Shown piece by piece: positions 42,626 to 42,661 of a stretch of DNA of 42,661 nucleotides (position 1 is its first letter; every line of letters begins with the position of its first letter). The notes under the pieces were generated by a model. The model was given only the letters and a program-made list of their open reading frames with translations, was not told the origin of the DNA and ran no database searches. The position numbers and the translations under genes are program-made. The stretch is taken from contig JAUNBL010000013.1 of NCBI GenBank assembly GCA_030527235.1, forward strand, positions 1-42,661. The letters run 5' to 3'. The stretch comes from Clostridia bacterium. GTDB lineage: Bacteria > Bacillota > Clostridia > UMGS1883.

Positions 42626-42661
42626 GTGAACCATAAAAAAATAGAAAATCAAAATTCAATG

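Overview
The window looks like a chromosomal piece of a Gram-positive anaerobe of the Bacillota, most likely an uncultured clostridial lineage. The grounds are strong AGGAGG-type ribosome binding sites, ATGA/GTGA start-stop overlaps, a C-terminal triple SLH cell-wall anchor, lipoprotein solute-binding proteins, zinc-ribbon/YARHG envelope proteins and Clostridia-style carbohydrate ABC cassettes with Yip1 and DUF5696 members. Species cannot be named from the sequence. No tRNA, rRNA, CRISPR array, insertion sequence or phage gene was seen.

Region 1 (about 80-10540, plus strand) reads as one tightly packed operon behind a good promoter. In order it holds a secreted SLH-anchored protein with carbohydrate-binding-like modules, an SGNH/GDSL acetylesterase-like hydrolase, rimM, trmD fused in frame to a methylated-DNA-cysteine methyltransferase, and four genes for a CDP-sugar: rfbF, rfbG, rfbH and a thiamine-diphosphate enzyme resembling YerE. 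Housekeeping tRNA/ribosome maturation genes are thus embedded in a cell-surface and deoxysugar operon. The sugar genes predict a CDP-3,6-dideoxy, probably branched-chain, sugar. Region 2 (10535-12160) is a LUD-domain gene on the minus strand, whose terminator lies inside the preceding gene, and a divergent ROK-family sugar kinase.

Region 3 (12200-26830) is a large carbohydrate-uptake region. Two tandem paralogous lipoprotein solute-binding genes stand behind their own promoter and structured leader. After a strong terminator comes an eight-gene cassette: a 990-residue protein joining two CBM-like domains to a solute-binding domain, permease, permease, an NHL-propeller/TPR protein with a C-terminal membrane anchor, a Yip1 membrane protein, a secreted DUF5696-like protein with a glycosidase-like layout, permease, permease, terminator. 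No ABC ATPase is present. This cassette is the best candidate for an incompletely described system, perhaps a surface glycan capture, processing and import machine.

Region 4 (26930-29880) is a small envelope operon: three zinc-ribbon proteins, one with a C-terminal YARHG domain, and a lipoprotein N-acetylmuramoyl-L-alanine amidase, closed by a bidirectional terminator. Region 5 (29924-37936, minus) is a single 2670-residue secreted protein with seven DNRLRE-like/MucBP-like repeats followed by a BNR-type propeller resembling polysaccharide lyases, a LamG-like domain and a C-terminal beta domain. Region 6 (38150-42602, plus) holds an AraC-type regulator whose ConA-like C-terminal domain is split off by a one-base frameshift, then a PfkB sugar(-phosphate) kinase overlapping a GH36 alpha-galactosidase. 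Taken together the window is devoted to complex-glycan binding, cleavage and uptake and to decoration of the cell surface.
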